Shown: positions 1 to 10,853, counted from the stretch's first letter. The stretch is DNA of 64,000 nt from Asanoa siamensis (GCF_016862555.1 NZ_BONE01000028.1:37665-101664); one strand, 5' to 3'. Notes: a model not told the origin generated them from the letters alone. A program made the numbers and translations.

Positions 1-2
1 AC

Positions 3-3000
3 AAAGACACCGGGAAGATGGTGCCGGCGCTCGACGAGGAGACCGGCGAGCAGCTGATGAACCGCAAGCGGCCTCCGCAGGGCGGCTTTCGGCATGACCC
101 GTTCGCGCCGGTCGTGCGGGCGTTGGAGGTCTTCAACGAGGAGACGCAGACCGGCGAGAAGGCCGACATCTTCCGCCAGCGCGTGGTGTCGCCGCGGCCG
201 CCGCGCCTGGGCGCCGACACCCCGGCGGACGCCTTGGCGATCTGCCTCGATGAGTACGGCGAGGTGCGGCTGGCGACGGTGGCATGGCTGCTCGGCGTCG
301 ACGAGGACGAGGCCCGCCGCGCCCTCGGGACCCTGGTCTACGACGATCCGGCCACCAACCGGCTCGAGCCGGCCGCGGCGTACCTGTCCGGCGACGTCAA
401 GACCAAACTCGCCACCGCGCGCAACGCCGCCGACGAGGACGAGCGGTACGCGGTCAACGTCCAGGCTTTGACCGACGTCGTGCCGCCCGACCTGACCGCG
501 GGGGAGATCAGTGACACCGGCGCGGTCAAGATGGGCGCCCCCTGGATCGGTGACGAGTACGTCCAGCAGTTCCTGCAGGAGATCCTCGAAGACCCGACCG
601 TCAAGGTCGAGCACGGCGGCGGCGGGATGTGGACCGTCCACTCCGACAACAACAACTCGGTGCTGGCCCGCTCCACCTGGGGCACCGACCGCAGATCGGC
701 CGCCGAGATCGCCCAACACATCCTGGAGCAGCGCGAGTTCGTCATCAAGGACACCGTCAGCCGCAATCCCAAGCGGACCGTGGTCAACCTCGACGCGGTC
801 ATGGCGGCCACGGAGAAAGCCGTCGAGATGCGGGAGCGGTTCGCCGACTGGGTCTGGGAGGACCCGACCCGGGCCGCCACGCTCGTAGCCCGCTACAACG
901 ACATCTTCCAGCGGTACGTCCTGCGCAACTACGACGACCTGAAGCTGTCCCTGCCCGGACTGGCGCACGCGTTCAAGCCCGACGCGCACCAGGTCGCCGG
1001 CGTCGCCCGCATCATCCACGAGCCGGCCGTAGGCCTCTACCACGCCGTCGGCGCCGGCAAGACCGCCACCATGATCATGGGCGCGATGGAGCTACGTCGC
1101 CTCGGCTTGGTCCGCAAGCCCGTGGTGGTCGTGCCCAACCAGCTGCTCGACCAGTGGACTCGCGAGTTCCTGCGCCTGTACCCCCAGGCCAAGATCCTCG
1201 CCGCATCGACCGAGGATCTGGAGAAGGACCGCCGCCGGCTGATGGTCGCGCGGATGGCCACCGGCGACTGGGACGCGGTGATCCTCACCGAGAGCGCCTT
1301 CGAGATGCTGCCGATGAGCGCGGAAGCCGAACAGGCGTACATCGATGAGCAGATGGCCCAACTCGACGCGCAGATCAGCGAGGCCCGCGAGAACGGCCAA
1401 GAGCTTACCCTCAAGCGGCTGGAAACCAAGAAGGCCAACCGCGAGCAGCGACTGGAGGAGCGGCTCGACAACGACAAGGACGCCGGGATCTGGTGGGAGC
1501 TCACCGGCATCGACTACATCTTCCGAGACGAGTCCCACCGCGACAAAAACCTGCGGACCGTCTCCAACGTCCCCGGGATGTCGATCAAGGGAAGCCAGCG
1601 GGCCACCCAGATGGACATGAAGCTCGGGTGGCTGCGCGACCACAACCCGCGCTGGGGCACCCGGGCCACCGGTACTCCGCTGGCCAACTCGATCGTCGAG
1701 ATGTACACCGAGTTCCGTTTCCTGCGCCCGGACCTGATGGAACAGCAGGGCATCATCGACGTCGACTCGTGGCTGGCCACCTACGCCGAAGGCAAGGTGA
1801 TCATCGAGGTCACGCCGGACGGCGGTGGACTACGCAACAAGACCCGCCTGGACTTCGTCAACCTCGACAAGCTGGTCACGTCGCTGCACGTGTTCGCCGA
1901 CGTCAAGACCAAGGACGACCTCAACCTGGCGCGCCCGCCACTGGCGTTGCGCGCCGACGGGCAGCGGCTGCCTGAGATGGTGGTCGTGCCGCCCAGCGAC
2001 GCACTGCTGGAGAAGGTCGCCGAGCTGGTCGACCGCGCGGCCAAGCTCAAGGGCAAGCGACCGGAAAAAGGCGACGACAACATCCTGAAGATCGTCGCCG
2101 AAGGGTCGGCGGCGGCTCTTGACCTACGGCTGGTCGGACTGACCACCGACGAGATTCAGAAACTCGACGTGGCCGCCGACCGGGTGGCCGGCTACTACCA
2201 CGCCAACAAGGACCGGATCTACCTCGGGCCCGACGGTGAGCCGCACCCGAACCCCGGCGCCCTGCAGCAGGTCTTCTGCGACCTCGGAACCCCGAGCAAG
2301 AAAGACCCCACGCGGTGGACGGCGTACGGCGCGCTGCGGCAGAAGCTCGTTGACCGCGGCGTCCCCCGTGAGGCAATCCGGTTCATCCACGAGGCGGAGG
2401 ACGACCGGGCCCGGGCCGAGCTGTTCGCGAGTTGCCGCGACGGCCGCACCGCCGTGCTCATCTCGTCCACAGAGAAGGGCGGCACCGGCGTCAACGCTCA
2501 GGACCGGATGCTCGTCCTGCACCACCTGGACACCCCGTACCGGCCATGTGATCTCGAGCAGCGTGAGGGCCGCATCGACCGGCGGGGTAACCAGAACGAG
2601 GAAATCCGCATCGAGCGGTACGTCACCGAGCGGTCCCTGGACGCCTTCAAATGGCAGAAGGTCGCCTACAAGGCCACCCTCGCCGAGCGCGTCCTGACCG
2701 GGCGCGCCGGCCCCCGCACCGAGGACATCGGCGACGTCACCCTGTCCTACGAGGAAATGAAGGCCGCCTCCACCGGCAACCCGCTCCTGGTCGACCACGC
2801 CAAGGCGAAGGTCGAACTGACACGGCTCGACCGCCTCGAGCGCGGCTACCACCGCTCCCAGTCCCAACTCCGCTGGACTATCACCAAGAACCGGCAGGAC
2901 ATCGTCATCAGTCGAGCGACGATCACCGAGGTCGACGCGGCGATCGAACGGCGAGTAGACACCCGCGGCGACGCGTTCGCCATCACCGTGCGCGGCACCC

Positions 3001-6000
3001 GATACACGAAGCGAGGCGAGGCCAACGAGCGGCTCAGGAACGTGCTGGGACTGGTCCTCGCCGATCCCCGCAGCCGGTCGGGACCGGCGGTCGAGATCGG
3101 AGAGATCAGCGGTTTCGCCATCACCGCGACCGTGACGAAGATTGTCGTTGGGGATGGCCGCAAGGAACTCATCCATTACGAGGACGCGGTATATCTGCAG
3201 CTCACCGACGTCCCTTCCTCCGGCATGAACATCACACAGGATGCCCTCAAGAAGGGCGACATCGTCGCCCGACTCGAGAACCGGCTGGGCAGACTGGAAG
3301 CGGTGCGGTCTGACGCCGAGGCCAACATCACGCGGTACGAAGCCGAGATCCGCCGCGCCGAGGACGACCTGGCCAAGCCGTTCCGGCACGCGGCCGCGCT
3401 GGATGAGGCGCGAGCCCGGTTCCGCCAACTCGACATCGAGGTCGTCGCCTTCGCGGCCGCGTCGGAGGCAGAGGCCAACTCGGCTCCAGGCGACGACAGC
3501 GACGATGACAGCGACGGCGAGGAACAGGCATCCGAGGAACCTGCGGAGGATGCCGGGCGCGCTTACGGGCCAGGTGTCGGCGCCCGCGGATCGGCGGTGT
3601 ATGGCCGCGGAGGCGGGCCGGGCACATCGCCAGGCCCCCGCCACCAGCCGACGGCACCGAGAACCGGGCCGGGCATGGACCGGTCGGGCGAGAACGCCAG
3701 CCACGCGAACACCGAGGCAGCGGCCAGCGCCCCACCGTCGCTGCCGCAGGTTCTGGCCGACCCCGTCCTGACCGATGCGGATCGGGAGTGGATCACCGAA
3801 AAGCTCGACCAGGTCGTCACCAACCAACAGGTCGTGGACGCGGCCCGAGCCAACGCGTACGACAACTTCGCGCTGGTCGTGAAAACCCATCTCGACGATC
3901 TGATGATGGATGCCGTCGACAGCGGCATGACCGATCTGGGACGGCTGTACTTCGCGTCCCCCAGCGACGACGCGCCGTTCCGGCCGGCCTTCCTGGCCAC
4001 CGCCGGGAGGGCGCTCTACGACCGAGTTCGCGCCACGCCGCCCACCGCTCCCGCAGCGGATACCCGGGCAACGCCCGCATCGGCGCCACCTGCCGGCGAG
4101 ATCCGGGCCGAACACTCAGGCGCCCCCTCGGACCCGCAGCCGACCGCAGCGTCTGAAAGCGTGCCGGTCGGCAGGGCCGCAGCCCGGCCAACACCGCCGC
4201 AGACGAGCGCGCCGGCACTGGAAGAGACGCATCGGCGGCGCCGAGGGCACCCCTTCTACCCGCCCGCCAAACTCGCGGCCACCATTCCGCCGCTGTACGC
4301 CACCGAGAAGCTGGCCGACGGCGACAAGGTCGTCCACCTGCACTACTTCGGTGGCAGCAACGACTTCTGGCTCGTCGAATACGACCCGGCCACAGGGGAG
4401 GGCTTCGGGTACTCCTGCGTCGGCGGCGACACTGACATGGCCGAATGGGGCTACATCGACCTGCCTGAACTCGAGCGGATCAACAAGGGCCTGCTCATTA
4501 TCGAGCGCGACCTCCACTGGACCCCCAGACCAGCGCGTGAACTGAACCTTCCCGGGTGGCGAGCTGACACCGAGCCGACCCTCACGCCTGCTGACGAACC
4601 CGCGGACGCGCCGGAGGAATCGACACCCACCCCAGAAGCACCGCCGCCGGCGCCACGAACTGAGCACAACGCCGACGCGGTAGCCGCCGACGGGCGAGAA
4701 CCGGCGATGGACGCCGAGCCGACCCGTGTGAGCGACGGGCCGGTCGAGACAGCTGCTCCGGTGGTTGAGGAGCCGGCCACCGGCCCGGCCGTTCACACCT
4801 TCGCCACGACCATCGAGGCGTACGACGACACGAACTCGCAGCGCCGCGAGGACATCAGAGACGGCGACGTCCTGGTGATCGAGTCGGAGGGTGTCGTCGG
4901 GTTCGTGCTGGCTGCCTGGCCGGTCGCGGTCACGGTCGAGCGCGGCGAGCTGCACAAGACCGACGGCCCGGCCCGGGAGCACGAGGGCGGTCGTTACGCC
5001 GCGAGCGTCGACCTCGCCGCGGAGGCCGCACGTGAGAAGGGCTTCGCGCTCGACCCGGCCGTCATCCCGCCGGCCGTCGCGGTCGAGCCGGCCACCCCAG
5101 TCGAACCTCCTGCTCCTGGCGACCTGGCGGCCGAGTCTGTGATGCCCGGCGACGAAGCCGAGCCGTCCCCGCCGAGTCCGACGCCCACGTGGGTCGACCA
5201 AATCAAGATCAAGGTCGGGCCTCCCACGGTCGTCACCGGCACCACCGGGCACCCCCGCGAGGAAGGCCTGCGCGGCCTACTGAAACAGCACCGTTTCCAG
5301 TACCGGGGCGGTCAGTGGCGTTACACCGGTCGCTGGGCCGACCGTGACGCCGCGGTCGCCGATGTCCAGCGCTGGCTGGCCGCCAGGGCCAAGACCGAAT
5401 CAGGCGCCGTCAAGCTGGCGACCGCGGCCAAGTTTCCGCCCACAGCCCAGCAACAGCGCATCATCGACGCCTACCTTGCCGGACAGAACATCGTGGTCCA
5501 GGCTCTGGCCGGCACTGGCAAGACCAGCACCCTGCAGATGCTCGCCGCCGCCCGGCCCGCGCGCATCGCGTACATCGCGTTCAACCGGCCCATCGCCGAC
5601 GAGGCCGCCGCGAAATTCCCGGGCAACGTGGTCGCCGACACCAGCCACGGGTTCGCCCGCGCAGGCCTGCGAACCAGCCCGCTGCGGAACAAGGTGGCGC
5701 GCGTCAACCAGGGCGCTCGTTGGCCGGAGGACTGGGCGCGGATCCTCGACATCCGGGACATCCCACAGGGCGACGACGTGGTCGAGGCCGAATCACAGGC
5801 CCACATGGTGATGGCCACCATCAAGAATTTCCGGGAGAGCGCGGCCGGCACCCTCGGCCCTCAGCACCTGCCGGGGAACCTGCGTGAACCGGGCGCCGGC
5901 CCGCTCGGCGACAGGATCCTCGAGTACGCGCGTCGCGCCTGGGCGGACATCACCGATCCCGACGGCGAGCTGCTGTTCGAGCACGACGACTACCTGAAGA

Positions 6001-9000
6001 TCTGGGCACTGGGCAACCCCCGGATGCCCTACGAGGTGATCTTCTTCGACGAGGCCCAGGACATCAACGACGTACTGCGCAAGGTCATCCAGGACCAGCC
6101 GGTTCCGACCGTCGTGGTGGGCGACTCCAACCAGTCGATCTACGGGTTTAGAGGCGCGATCGACGCGCTGAGCCGCTGGCCCGGCGACATCACGCTGCCA
6201 CTGACTCAGAGTTGGCGCTTCGGCCCGCAGATCGCCGCAGTCGGCAACGACTTCCTCCGGCTGCTCAAGTCGCCGTACCTGCTGACCGGCAACCCTGGCA
6301 TGACCAGCACGGTCGGGTTCGTCGACCAGCCCGACGCGGTACTCGCCCGGACCAACGCCGGCGCAGTCGCCGCGGTGTTCGACGCCTTCGACGACGGCCG
6401 CCAGGTCGCCCTCGCCGGCGGCGGCCGCGAGATCCGCGACATCGCCAAGGCCGCCCAGAACCTGCAAAACGGGCGCCGCACCACGCACCCCGAGTTGTCG
6501 CGGTTTCCCGACTGGGACGCCGTCCAGGAGTACGTCGAGAACGACGAGAACGCCCAGTCGCTGCGAGCTTTCGTTCGCCTCATCGACCGGCGCGGCGCCG
6601 CCCAGCTCATCCAGATGGCTGGCGACCTGGTCCCGGAAGAGGCGACCCGGGCGGACGGCACACCGGCGTACGACGTGATCGTCTCGACGGTGCACAAGAG
6701 CAAAGGGCGGGAGTGGCCACGAGTTCGGATCGCCGAGGACTTCCCAGCGCCGGAAGAGGACCAGAGCACCGGCAAGGTGCGCCTGCCTGACCCCGAGGAA
6801 CTGCGGCTGGCGTACGTCGCGGCCACGAGGGCCCGCGAGACGGTGGAGCTCGGCGGACTGTCCTGGATCCGTGACCTCCCACCCGAGCTCACCGATGCCC
6901 TCAGCAAGCGACCGGCGCGCCGCGAGGTGCACACGGTGCCCGCCACCACGACAAGTCAGGGCCCAGAATCCAACCCGCTCGCGGCAGCGGCGGCGCCGAT
7001 CGTCCAGGCCAGTGAGTCGGACGTCCTTGATCCGCAGCCGGCCAACGCTCCCCGCCCGAGCCCGGCCGCACCCGCCGCCGCGGCAACTCAGGAGTCGCTG
7101 TTCGACAGCAGCGCGGAGGCCCGCCTCCTGCAACGCGTCGCCGCCCGGATGCCCGCGAACCCCGTCACCCGAACAGACGACAACCAGCCGGCAGTGCTGC
7201 TCACCGCCGTGGCGACCGGCACCTACGGCCAGGTGCACGGCGTCGACGGCAACGGCCAGCCGATCACCGGCGAAGGATACGTGCTGGACGCTAAGCCCTG
7301 GCGCGGCGGCATCCGCGGCCGGGGCGACGACCGGGCCGTAGTGGTGCGGCTGGCTGACCTTCCCGACGGCCCCGAGGCGACCACTGTCCAGACCGATGTG
7401 GACGGCCGGTTGATCGTCCTGCAGCCGCCGGAAGGCAAACCGGCCGGCGAGGCCGAGCCATGGACGCGGATGCCCCAGGAACAGCAGATCCTCGCCGCCC
7501 GATCGGTGCTCGGGCTCGCGGTCCAGGTCATCGACGGGCCGCACAACGAACTGTGGCGAGTCGAGGGATGCCCGGAGCAGATCGGGGGAGAGGTCGCGTG
7601 GTGGCTGTTCGGCGGCCGCTACGGATCCTGGGAAGGCAGGGCCCGGCCAGTCTTCCAGCAGCGACGGATCGACGAGGCCATCGCCGCCGGCCGCCTGGCC
7701 GCCGATTGGTCAGCGTCAGCGGCTCAGAGCACGGCAGAACACGAATCTCAGGCCACCGAGCCGTCGGCTGCCCTGGCCGACGATGCCGGGACGGAGGCGA
7801 GTCTGACCAACGAGCCTACGGCGCCGGACGAAGAGGTCAGCGCTGCTCGCCAGGCCCGCCTGGCGAAGGCGCTCGACGACTTCGGCCCCCGCTACACCAG
7901 CACCACAACCAAGGGTTACCTCGGCGACGGGTCAGTCGTGCGCTATGTCATCGACGGGCACATTGAGGAGCGGGTCAGCGAGGCGGAACGCCGTTGGATG
8001 AAGGAGTACCTCGACGCTCACCGCGAAATCCTGACGGCAACGCCGCTGCGCCCCGAGGACCTGGACGCCCGAGACCGGGCCGCCTCCGACTCGCTAGCCG
8101 AGCGCGCCGCCCGGGCGGTCGAGGAAGGACGCTTCGAGGAAGCCCTGAACATCATCGACGAGGCCGAGCCGCTCTACAGCCACGTCGACGAGTGGCCCGC
8201 ATACCGGATCTGGGTAACTGAGGCGGCTGCAGCGGCGGAGCAATCCGACGAACCCACGCTCGAGGCGCCCGGGGTCGGCGAGCCAGCGTCTGACGGCCCC
8301 GACAACGATGAACCGCCAGCGGTGCCCGTCGCGCCACCGCTCGTAGAACTCGTTGCCCCAACTGAAGCAGTAGCTGGAATGACCACGATGCAGCGGTACG
8401 CCGCTAGCACCCTGGCGCAGGCGCAAACACCGTACAGCCGTCCGGAGTCGAGGCTGAGCGTCTATTGGCAGATTCCGGCCAGCGAGGTGGCCGGGTTGCC
8501 CGATGAGGTGCGCAACGGGTTGCTCGCCGACCTGCAGGGCATCATGGCGTCCGGCGAACCGCGCCAACGGTCCGCCGCACGTCGGCAACTCGACCGCTGG
8601 ACGGGTGTCGATGCTGGGCACAGCGAGGCCCAGGCGGAAGCACTGGCGAGCGCCGGGAGTACGTCGCATCGGAAGGACTCCGCCAGGGTGGATGCCTACG
8701 GACGGATGTCGGCGGCCGAGTACGCGGCGCTGGAGCCGGTACACCGCGACGCAATCGAGGCCGACCTACAGGCGATCGCGGACAGCGGCGCCACCCGGAC
8801 GATCCCACACAACCGCACCAGCATGGGCACGACGATACGAGGCGTGACCGCGAACCACGTCCACGCGGCCAAGGTCATCCTGGGCCGGATCACCGCCGGC
8901 CCGAAGCCCTTCACCAGCAACGCCTCGATGGTCGGCAAAGGCGTCTTCGCCACGAACCTCAATCCCGGTGACCGCGTTGTGCTATCCGGCAGGGAAGTCA

Positions 9001-9872
9001 CCGTCGACCGGGTCGGACTCGACGGCAAGGTGTACCTCCGCGGCGGACGCACGCTGCCCGAACGCAGCCACAAGCTGGCCGAAGCCGGTCCTGATCCGGT
9101 CGCCCCACCCGCCGCTTCCCAGCGAGACCAACCGGCCAACCAGGCCGGTGAAACGAACCCCCACTCGGACGGGCCAGCAGAACAGCCCGACCACGGCGAC
9201 CGCAACCCCGAGGAACCGAACGGCGAACCCGTCGAACTCACCGCCCGGGAACAGGCCATCATCCGCAACGCCGTGGCCGACCACGCCGCCGGCTACTACG
9301 GCGGCCCGCTCGCGTTGCCGCGCTCCGATGTGCCCCGCCACATCGCCGACGGACACCTCGAGGAGCTGGAGGCCGTGCACGGTCGGGACCTCATCTGGGA
9401 AGCCGTCGCGGCGGTGATCGACTCCGACACCACCGTGCTGCACCGCACCCATGATGAGCGGGAACAGCGCCGCCTCGGACGGCAAGCACAGGCAGAAGAC
9501 TTCTCCCGACAGGCGCTGGCGGCGTTCAAGCAGGAGGACTACGACCAAGCCATGGCATTAGCCGAACAGGGCGAGATGATCGACCCGCTCTACCGACCTA
9601 GCCGAAGCGAACGGCGTCCCAACGGGATGAGCTGGACCGACATACGCAGCGCGATCAGCCGCCGCCGCGGCGGACAGCCGCAGCCGCCCGCGCCTGGCCT
9701 GGAACATCCAGCCCTTGCCGATGCTCCAGCAGCGCCGGCGACCCCGTCGCGGCTGGCGCGGCTGGACACCGCCACGGCCGTGCCCTCCGGGCCGGTCACG
9801 CCAGCCCGGCAACTCGGCGCGCACTCGAGTTGCGCATCGACAGCGGTCGGACGGAGTGGGCCGAATGTCTGA
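3..9872 (+). CDS. Giant SNF2-like plus UvrD-like double helicase (5' end outside window)
   Basis: The frame is open to the left edge, so the protein starts upstream; the ATG at 18 is simply the first Met. Numbering from it, an SNF2/DEAD-like helicase shows Walker A (GAGKT, about 345), DESH box (about 504) and motif VI (QREGRIDRRG, about 850). A Pro/Ala/Glu linker follows, then a DUF2958-like domain (about 1410-1510) and a second, SF1 UvrD/PcrA-like helicase: Walker A AGTGKT (about 1832), FDEAQD (about 2010), GDSNQSIYGFRG, STVHKSKG (about 2225) and YVAATRARE. The C-terminal 700 residues carry two similar units, each with a DGH(I/L)EE motif and a short helical repeat. Related giant proteins on actinobacterial plasmids and phages have an N-terminal DNA methylase, which may lie outside. 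A role in mobile-element DNA processing or anti-restriction is inference. No stop interrupts the frame. Confidence 0.85.
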   Translation, partial: KDTGKMVPALDEETGEQLMNRKRPPQGGFRHDPFAPVVRALEVFNEETQTGEKADIFRQRVVSPRPPRLGADTPADALAICLDEYGEVRLATVAWLLGVDEDEARRALGTLVYDDPATNRLEPAAAYLSGDVKTKLATARNAADEDERYAVNVQALTDVVPPDLTAGEISDTGAVKMGAPWIGDEYVQQFLQEILEDPTVKVEHGGGGMWTVHSDNNNSVLARSTWGTDRRSAAEIAQHILEQREFVIKDTVSRNPKRTVVNLDAVMAATEKAVEMRERFADWVWEDPTRAATLVARYNDIFQRYVLRNYDDLKLSLPGLAHAFKPDAHQVAGVARIIHEPAVGLYHAVGAGKTATMIMGAMELRRLGLVRKPVVVVPNQLLDQWTREFLRLYPQAKILAASTEDLEKDRRRLMVARMATGDWDAVILTESAFEMLPMSAEAEQAYIDEQMAQLDAQISEARENGQELTLKRLETKKANREQRLEERLDNDKDAGIWWELTGIDYIFRDESHRDKNLRTVSNVPGMSIKGSQRATQMDMKLGWLRDHNPRWGTRATGTPLANSIVEMYTEFRFLRPDLMEQQGIIDVDSWLATYAEGKVIIEVTPDGGGLRNKTRLDFVNLDKLVTSLHVFADVKTKDDLNLARPPLALRADGQRLPEMVVVPPSDALLEKVAELVDRAAKLKGKRPEKGDDNILKIVAEGSAAALDLRLVGLTTDEIQKLDVAADRVAGYYHANKDRIYLGPDGEPHPNPGALQQVFCDLGTPSKKDPTRWTAYGALRQKLVDRGVPREAIRFIHEAEDDRARAELFASCRDGRTAVLISSTEKGGTGVNAQDRMLVLHHLDTPYRPCDLEQREGRIDRRGNQNEEIRIERYVTERSLDAFKWQKVAYKATLAERVLTGRAGPRTEDIGDVTLSYEEMKAASTGNPLLVDHAKAKVELTRLDRLERGYHRSQSQLRWTITKNRQDIVISRATITEVDAAIERRVDTRGDAFAITVRGTRYTKRGEANERLRNVLGLVLADPRSRSGPAVEIGEISGFAITATVTKIVVGDGRKELIHYEDAVYLQLTDVPSSGMNITQDALKKGDIVARLENRLGRLEAVRSDAEANITRYEAEIRRAEDDLAKPFRHAAALDEARARFRQLDIEVVAFAAASEAEANSAPGDDSDDDSDGEEQASEEPAEDAGRAYGPGVGARGSAVYGRGGGPGTSPGPRHQPTAPRTGPGMDRSGENASHANTEAAASAPPSLPQVLADPVLTDADREWITEKLDQVVTNQQVVDAARANAYDNFALVVKTHLDDLMMDAVDSGMTDLGRLYFASPSDDAPFRPAFLATAGRALYDRVRATPPTAPAADTRATPASAPPAGEIRAEHSGAPSDPQPTAASESVPVGRAAARPTPPQTSAPALEETHRRRRGHPFYPPAKLAATIPPLYATEKLADGDKVVHLHYFGGSNDFWLVEYDPATGEGFGYSCVGGDTDMAEWGYIDLPELERINKGLLIIERDLHWTPRPARELNLPGWRADTEPTLTPADEPADAPEESTPTPEAPPPAPRTEHNADAVAADGREPAMDAEPTRVSDGPVETAAPVVEEPATGPAVHTFATTIEAYDDTNSQRREDIRDGDVLVIESEGVVGFVLAAWPVAVTVERGELHKTDGPAREHEGGRYAASVDLAAEAAREKGFALDPAVIPPAVAVEPATPVEPPAPGDLAAESVMPGDEAEPSPPSPTPTWVDQIKIKVGPPTVVTGTTGHPREEGLRGLLKQHRFQYRGGQWRYTGRWADRDAAVADVQRWLAARAKTESGAVKLATAAKFPPTAQQQRIIDAYLAGQNIVVQALAGTGKTSTLQMLAAARPARIAYIAFNRPIADEAAAKFPGNVVADTSHGFARAGLRTSPLRNKVARVNQGARWPEDWARILDIRDIPQGDDVVEAESQAHMVMATIKNFRESAAGTLGPQHLPGNLREPGAGPLGDRILEYARRAWADITDPDGELLFEHDDYLKIWALGNPRMPYEVIFFDEAQDINDVLRKVIQDQPVPTVVVGDSNQSIYGFRGAIDALSRWPGDITLPLTQSWRFGPQIAAVGNDFLRLLKSPYLLTGNPGMTSTVGFVDQPDAVLARTNAGAVAAVFDAFDDGRQVALAGGGREIRDIAKAAQNLQNGRRTTHPELSRFPDWDAVQEYVENDENAQSLRAFVRLIDRRGAAQLIQMAGDLVPEEATRADGTPAYDVIVSTVHKSKGREWPRVRIAEDFPAPEEDQSTGKVRLPDPEELRLAYVAATRARETVELGGLSWIRDLPPELTDALSKRPARREVHTVPATTTSQGPESNPLAAAAAPIVQASESDVLDPQPANAPRPSPAAPAAAATQESLFDSSAEARLLQRVAARMPANPVTRTDDNQPAVLLTAVATGTYGQVHGVDGNGQPITGEGYVLDAKPWRGGIRGRGDDRAVVVRLADLPDGPEATTVQTDVDGRLIVLQPPEGKPAGEAEPWTRMPQEQQILAARSVLGLAVQVIDGPHNELWRVEGCPEQIGGEVAWWLFGGRYGSWEGRARPVFQQRRIDEAIAAGRLAADWSASAAQSTAEHESQATEPSAALADDAGTEASLTNEPTAPDEEVSAARQARLAKALDDFGPRYTSTTTKGYLGDGSVVRYVIDGHIEERVSEAERRWMKEYLDAHREILTATPLRPEDLDARDRAASDSLAERAARAVEEGRFEEALNIIDEAEPLYSHVDEWPAYRIWVTEAAAAAEQSDEPTLEAPGVGEPASDGPDNDEPPAVPVAPPLVELVAPTEAVAGMTTMQRYAASTLAQAQTPYSRPESRLSVYWQIPASEVAGLPDEVRNGLLADLQGIMASGEPRQRSAARRQLDRWTGVDAGHSEAQAEALASAGSTSHRKDSARVDAYGRMSAAEYAALEPVHRDAIEADLQAIADSGATRTIPHNRTSMGTTIRGVTANHVHAAKVILGRITAGPKPFTSNASMVGKGVFATNLNPGDRVVLSGREVTVDRVGLDGKVYLRGGRTLPERSHKLAEAGPDPVAPPAASQRDQPANQAGETNPHSDGPAEQPDHGDRNPEEPNGEPVELTAREQAIIRNAVADHAAGYYGGPLALPRSDVPRHIADGHLEELEAVHGRDLIWEAVAAVIDSDTTVLHRTHDEREQRRLGRQAQAEDFSRQALAAFKQEDYDQAMALAEQGEMIDPLYRPSRSERRPNGMSWTDIRSAISRRRGGQPQPPAPGLEHPALADAPAAPATPSRLARLDTATAVPSGPVTPARQLGAHSSCASTAVGRSGPNV

Positions 9873-9958
9873 GCGTCATCACCTCATGGCCCGACGGCCA
9901 CAGAAAGGCGGCAACCCGGCGTCGCCCCGGCCGGCAGGCTGGGCGCCCCGCCCAACGG

Positions 9959-10714
9959 TCAGGGCAGCAGACTGGCCGCGATCAATGCGCCGGCAACGAG
10001 GCCCGGCCCGAGAATGACCTGGTCGCCGCGATGGCGCCGCCGAGCCAACGCCCACACTGCAGCCAGCAGGAACGCCAGCCACACGCCGGCGTACACGGCT
10101 GTCCAACTCACCCAACCGGTGACGAGCCCGGTGGAGAAGGCGAGCTTGACGTCGCCCCACCCCATCATCCTTGGCCGCACCAGCGCGACCAGACCGAAGA
10201 CAGCCGTGACGAGCACGCCGGCCAGCGTCCCCCGTATCCAGTCGGCACCACGATCCTCGACGAGCGCCACGACACCAAGCGCGGCTAACAACCCGCCCGC
10301 AGTCAGCCCCGTCAGGACATTCGGCAATCGACGCACGACACCGTCAACCGAGGCCAGCATCACGCCGAGGCCCGCGAACCAGACGTAGGCCGCAAGCTCC
10401 CACCCCGCACGATGAGAGACGTACAGGACGATGCCAGCCGCCAACGCGGCCAACTCCACCGATCCGGCTGGCGCGCCGACCCGCTCCCGACAGGAGGGGC
10501 AGCGGGCCGAGGGAAGGAACGCGGTCGATCGCCACGGGTACGCCAGCGGGTGCGCGCAGTGGTCGCAGGAGCGGCGCCAAGGTTCGCCGACCGGGACCGC
10601 GAAGAACGCTACCGCCGCCCGCAACGGTGGCGTGATCGCCGCCACCAGCCACCACGATGCCGGCAACCTGGCCCTTCGCTCGGCCATCCGAACATTTCCA
10701 TCTTCCAGTGCCAT
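9959..10714 (-). CDS. tadV: A24 prepilin peptidase (TadV/CpaA/PilD type)
   Basis: Membrane aspartyl protease that would cleave the leader of the Flp pilin and TadE-type pseudopilins. Numbered from the ATG at 10714, the two catalytic aspartates are D124 in SVDGVVRRLPN and D188 in GWGDVK, the family GxGD motif. Two CxxC pairs (C50/C53, C72/C75) resemble the zinc-binding loop of PilD enzymes. Several hydrophobic segments follow. A GTG at 10723 is possible, but a GGGGG stretch at 10724-10728 is well placed for the ATG. It is the last gene of the Tad locus, separated from the LysM/BTAD gene by a terminator, so it probably has its own promoter or depends on read-through. It converges with the giant helicase gene. 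Confidence 0.88.
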   Translation of the reverse strand: MALEDGNVRMAERRARLPASWWLVAAITPPLRAAVAFFAVPVGEPWRRSCDHCAHPLAYPWRSTAFLPSARCPSCRERVGAPAGSVELAALAAGIVLYVSHRAGWELAAYVWFAGLGVMLASVDGVVRRLPNVLTGLTAGGLLAALGVVALVEDRGADWIRGTLAGVLVTAVFGLVALVRPRMMGWGDVKLAFSTGLVTGWVSWTAVYAGVWLAFLLAAVWALARRRHRGDQVILGPGLVAGALIAASLLP

Positions 10715-10805
10715 TCGCGCCACCCCCGGACGCGCAAGCCTAGATACCCGAGGTAGACGGCGCCAAGCAGCGGCTCGGGCGTTCTACACGCAGGGTTGGT
10801 GCAAG

Positions 10806-10853
10806 GAAAAACGGCCCCGCAAGGGGGCCGTCGGGCCAGGGCATAAACCCTGG
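10806..10853 (-). terminator. Rho-independent terminator after the Tad operon
   Basis: Two hairpins follow the LysM/BTAD gene on the minus strand. The first (10836-10853) is CCAGGG-CATAAA-CCCTGG. The second (10811-10831) has an 8-bp perfect stem ACGGCCCC/GGGGCCGT and is followed in the minus direction by a five-T run (A-run at 10807-10811 on plus). This is a textbook intrinsic terminator. Confidence 0.8.

Noticed and set aside
2124..4115. Long open frame (663 codons) on the minus strand opposite the giant helicase
   Set aside because: It runs across conserved helicase motifs of the plus strand; its translation is Arg/Gly/Val-rich with no domain, as expected opposite high-GC coding DNA.
5793..7544. 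Long minus-strand frame (583 codons) opposite the UvrD-like helicase
   Set aside because: Opposite intact helicase motifs; no recognisable family or ribosome site.
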